The notes under the pieces were generated by a model. It was not told the origin of the DNA, did not search any database, and saw only the letters and a list, made by a program, of their open reading frames with translations. From Glandiceps talaboti (Eukaryota; Hemichordata; Enteropneusta; Spengelidae): DNA of 64,000 nt. The DNA is taken from the NCBI RefSeq assembly GCF_964340395.1, contig NC_135566.1, positions 11,442,501 to 11,506,500 on the forward strand. The letters run 5' to 3'. Shown here piece after piece: positions 63,045 to 64,000 of this stretch. Each line of letters starts with the position of its first letter. The stretch's first letter is position 1. A program made the position numbers and the translations under genes.

Positions 63045-64000
63045 CTATGAATTTGCCGAATACTCCCTCCAAAACACCATAGATTCAAATAACATCTATT
63101 TCAACAACCAAATTTACTATTGGGGTTTACACCATAACTAGGTTGGATGGTATTACATGGGTCTCTTGTTTTCAAAAAGATGATTTAGTTAAATCAAATG
63201 ACAATTTCTGGAATATATCCAGATTTCGTTTATATATTTGTTCAATATTACAGTACACCACATACGGTTGGATTATACATAACATGAACAATTTTATGAT
63301 ATCAATAGTTGCAAGACATGGCTAGGTGTGCGTAGTCAGTCCAGTTGTTTCACAAACAGGCGATTTGTACAAGCCTTAGGTGGGCCTATGCGGGATTACG
63401 TTAGATAGCTTGATTTGTTAATGTCATTTAGAAGCAAAGATGGAATTTATCCTTTACATGACAGACAAGCTGACTTTTTACTGGGTTACGTAACGAGAAT
63501 AAAAATTGGCCATATGTTGACGTGTTCTTCATAGTAATGTTAGTATGATATAACATTATAACGTGGGCCCGGTACTTCAAATATATCGCAGTGGGATACT
63601 TTTTTTAATGCTGTACTTATGAGTAAAATACAAATCGTACATTTAAAAAAAATCACCAAATACCCTAGGGTTACATATACAATTTATTTGTATTAATTGT
63701 ATACAAACAGATATATAAGTCAAGTAGGGATGTTCTTATGAGTAGAAACGACCGATTTGCGCTAGACATGGGTAATTACATGGTTTGTCGGCACTTGAGA
63801 CTATGTCAAAATTAATTAGATAGATTATTTGATATGTGTATCCTGGTGTCCCTGGTGAGATTGATAATAAATACATATTGTTGGCATCATTACAACACGT
63901 ACACACACAGGGATGATTGTAATGAGACAAATTATGGTAACGGATGGTACATGGTAAACTCTTAATACAATATATCATACAGAATAACATCAGCTCTTTA
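63045..64000. other. non-coding stretch to the window end
   Basis: No supported feature. Confidence 0.5.

Overview
This is nuclear DNA of an animal. It is AT-rich by eye and gene-poor, with long non-coding stretches, many microsatellites, a spliced receptor gene, a U2 spliceosomal RNA gene, a tRNA-derived SINE and several decayed transposons. A bilaterian marine invertebrate such as an amphioxus or hemichordate is my best guess, from the receptor type and the repeat spectrum. No single sequence here fixes the species. Operons, ribosome binding sites and CRISPR arrays are neither expected nor seen.

Layout. (1) 1-7,040 is a transposon graveyard. A Tx1-like non-LTR retrotransposon remnant (minus strand, about 1,330-3,720) is followed by a second ORF1 fragment (4,286-4,812). 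Next comes a 1.8-kb element with about 100-bp terminal inverted repeats (4,865-6,660). It carries the broken start of a SAP/SWIM-type transposon protein and contains two nested copies of a foldback MITE with 9-bp target duplications. A full-length U2 snRNA gene (minus, 6,853-7,040) follows. (2) 7,041-27,900 has no recognisable protein gene. It holds interspersed repeats, a third copy of the same MITE (16,696-16,891), a hammerhead-core-like motif (19,485-19,513), several minisatellites, long microsatellites and a (TA)n cruciform. (3) 27,928-31,617 (minus) is the one convincing protein-coding gene: a two-exon class C GPCR of about 822 residues, related to metabotropic glutamate receptors. (4) 31,618-57,000 is largely empty apart from foldback elements, microsatellites, a 3-kb-spaced duplication and two weak exon-like open segments. 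(5) 57,003-59,105 is a 2.1-kb DNA transposon with terminal inverted repeats, a TAA target duplication and a frameshifted SAP-domain protein. (6) 59,106-64,000 holds a tRNA-derived SINE (about 60,976-61,290) and another foldback element.

The functional content is the receptor and U2. The rest is mobile-element biology, including DNA elements whose insertion footprints (inverted termini plus target duplications) can be read directly. Frame, splice-site and repeat calls were made by eye. Family names rest on recognised motifs, not on database searches.
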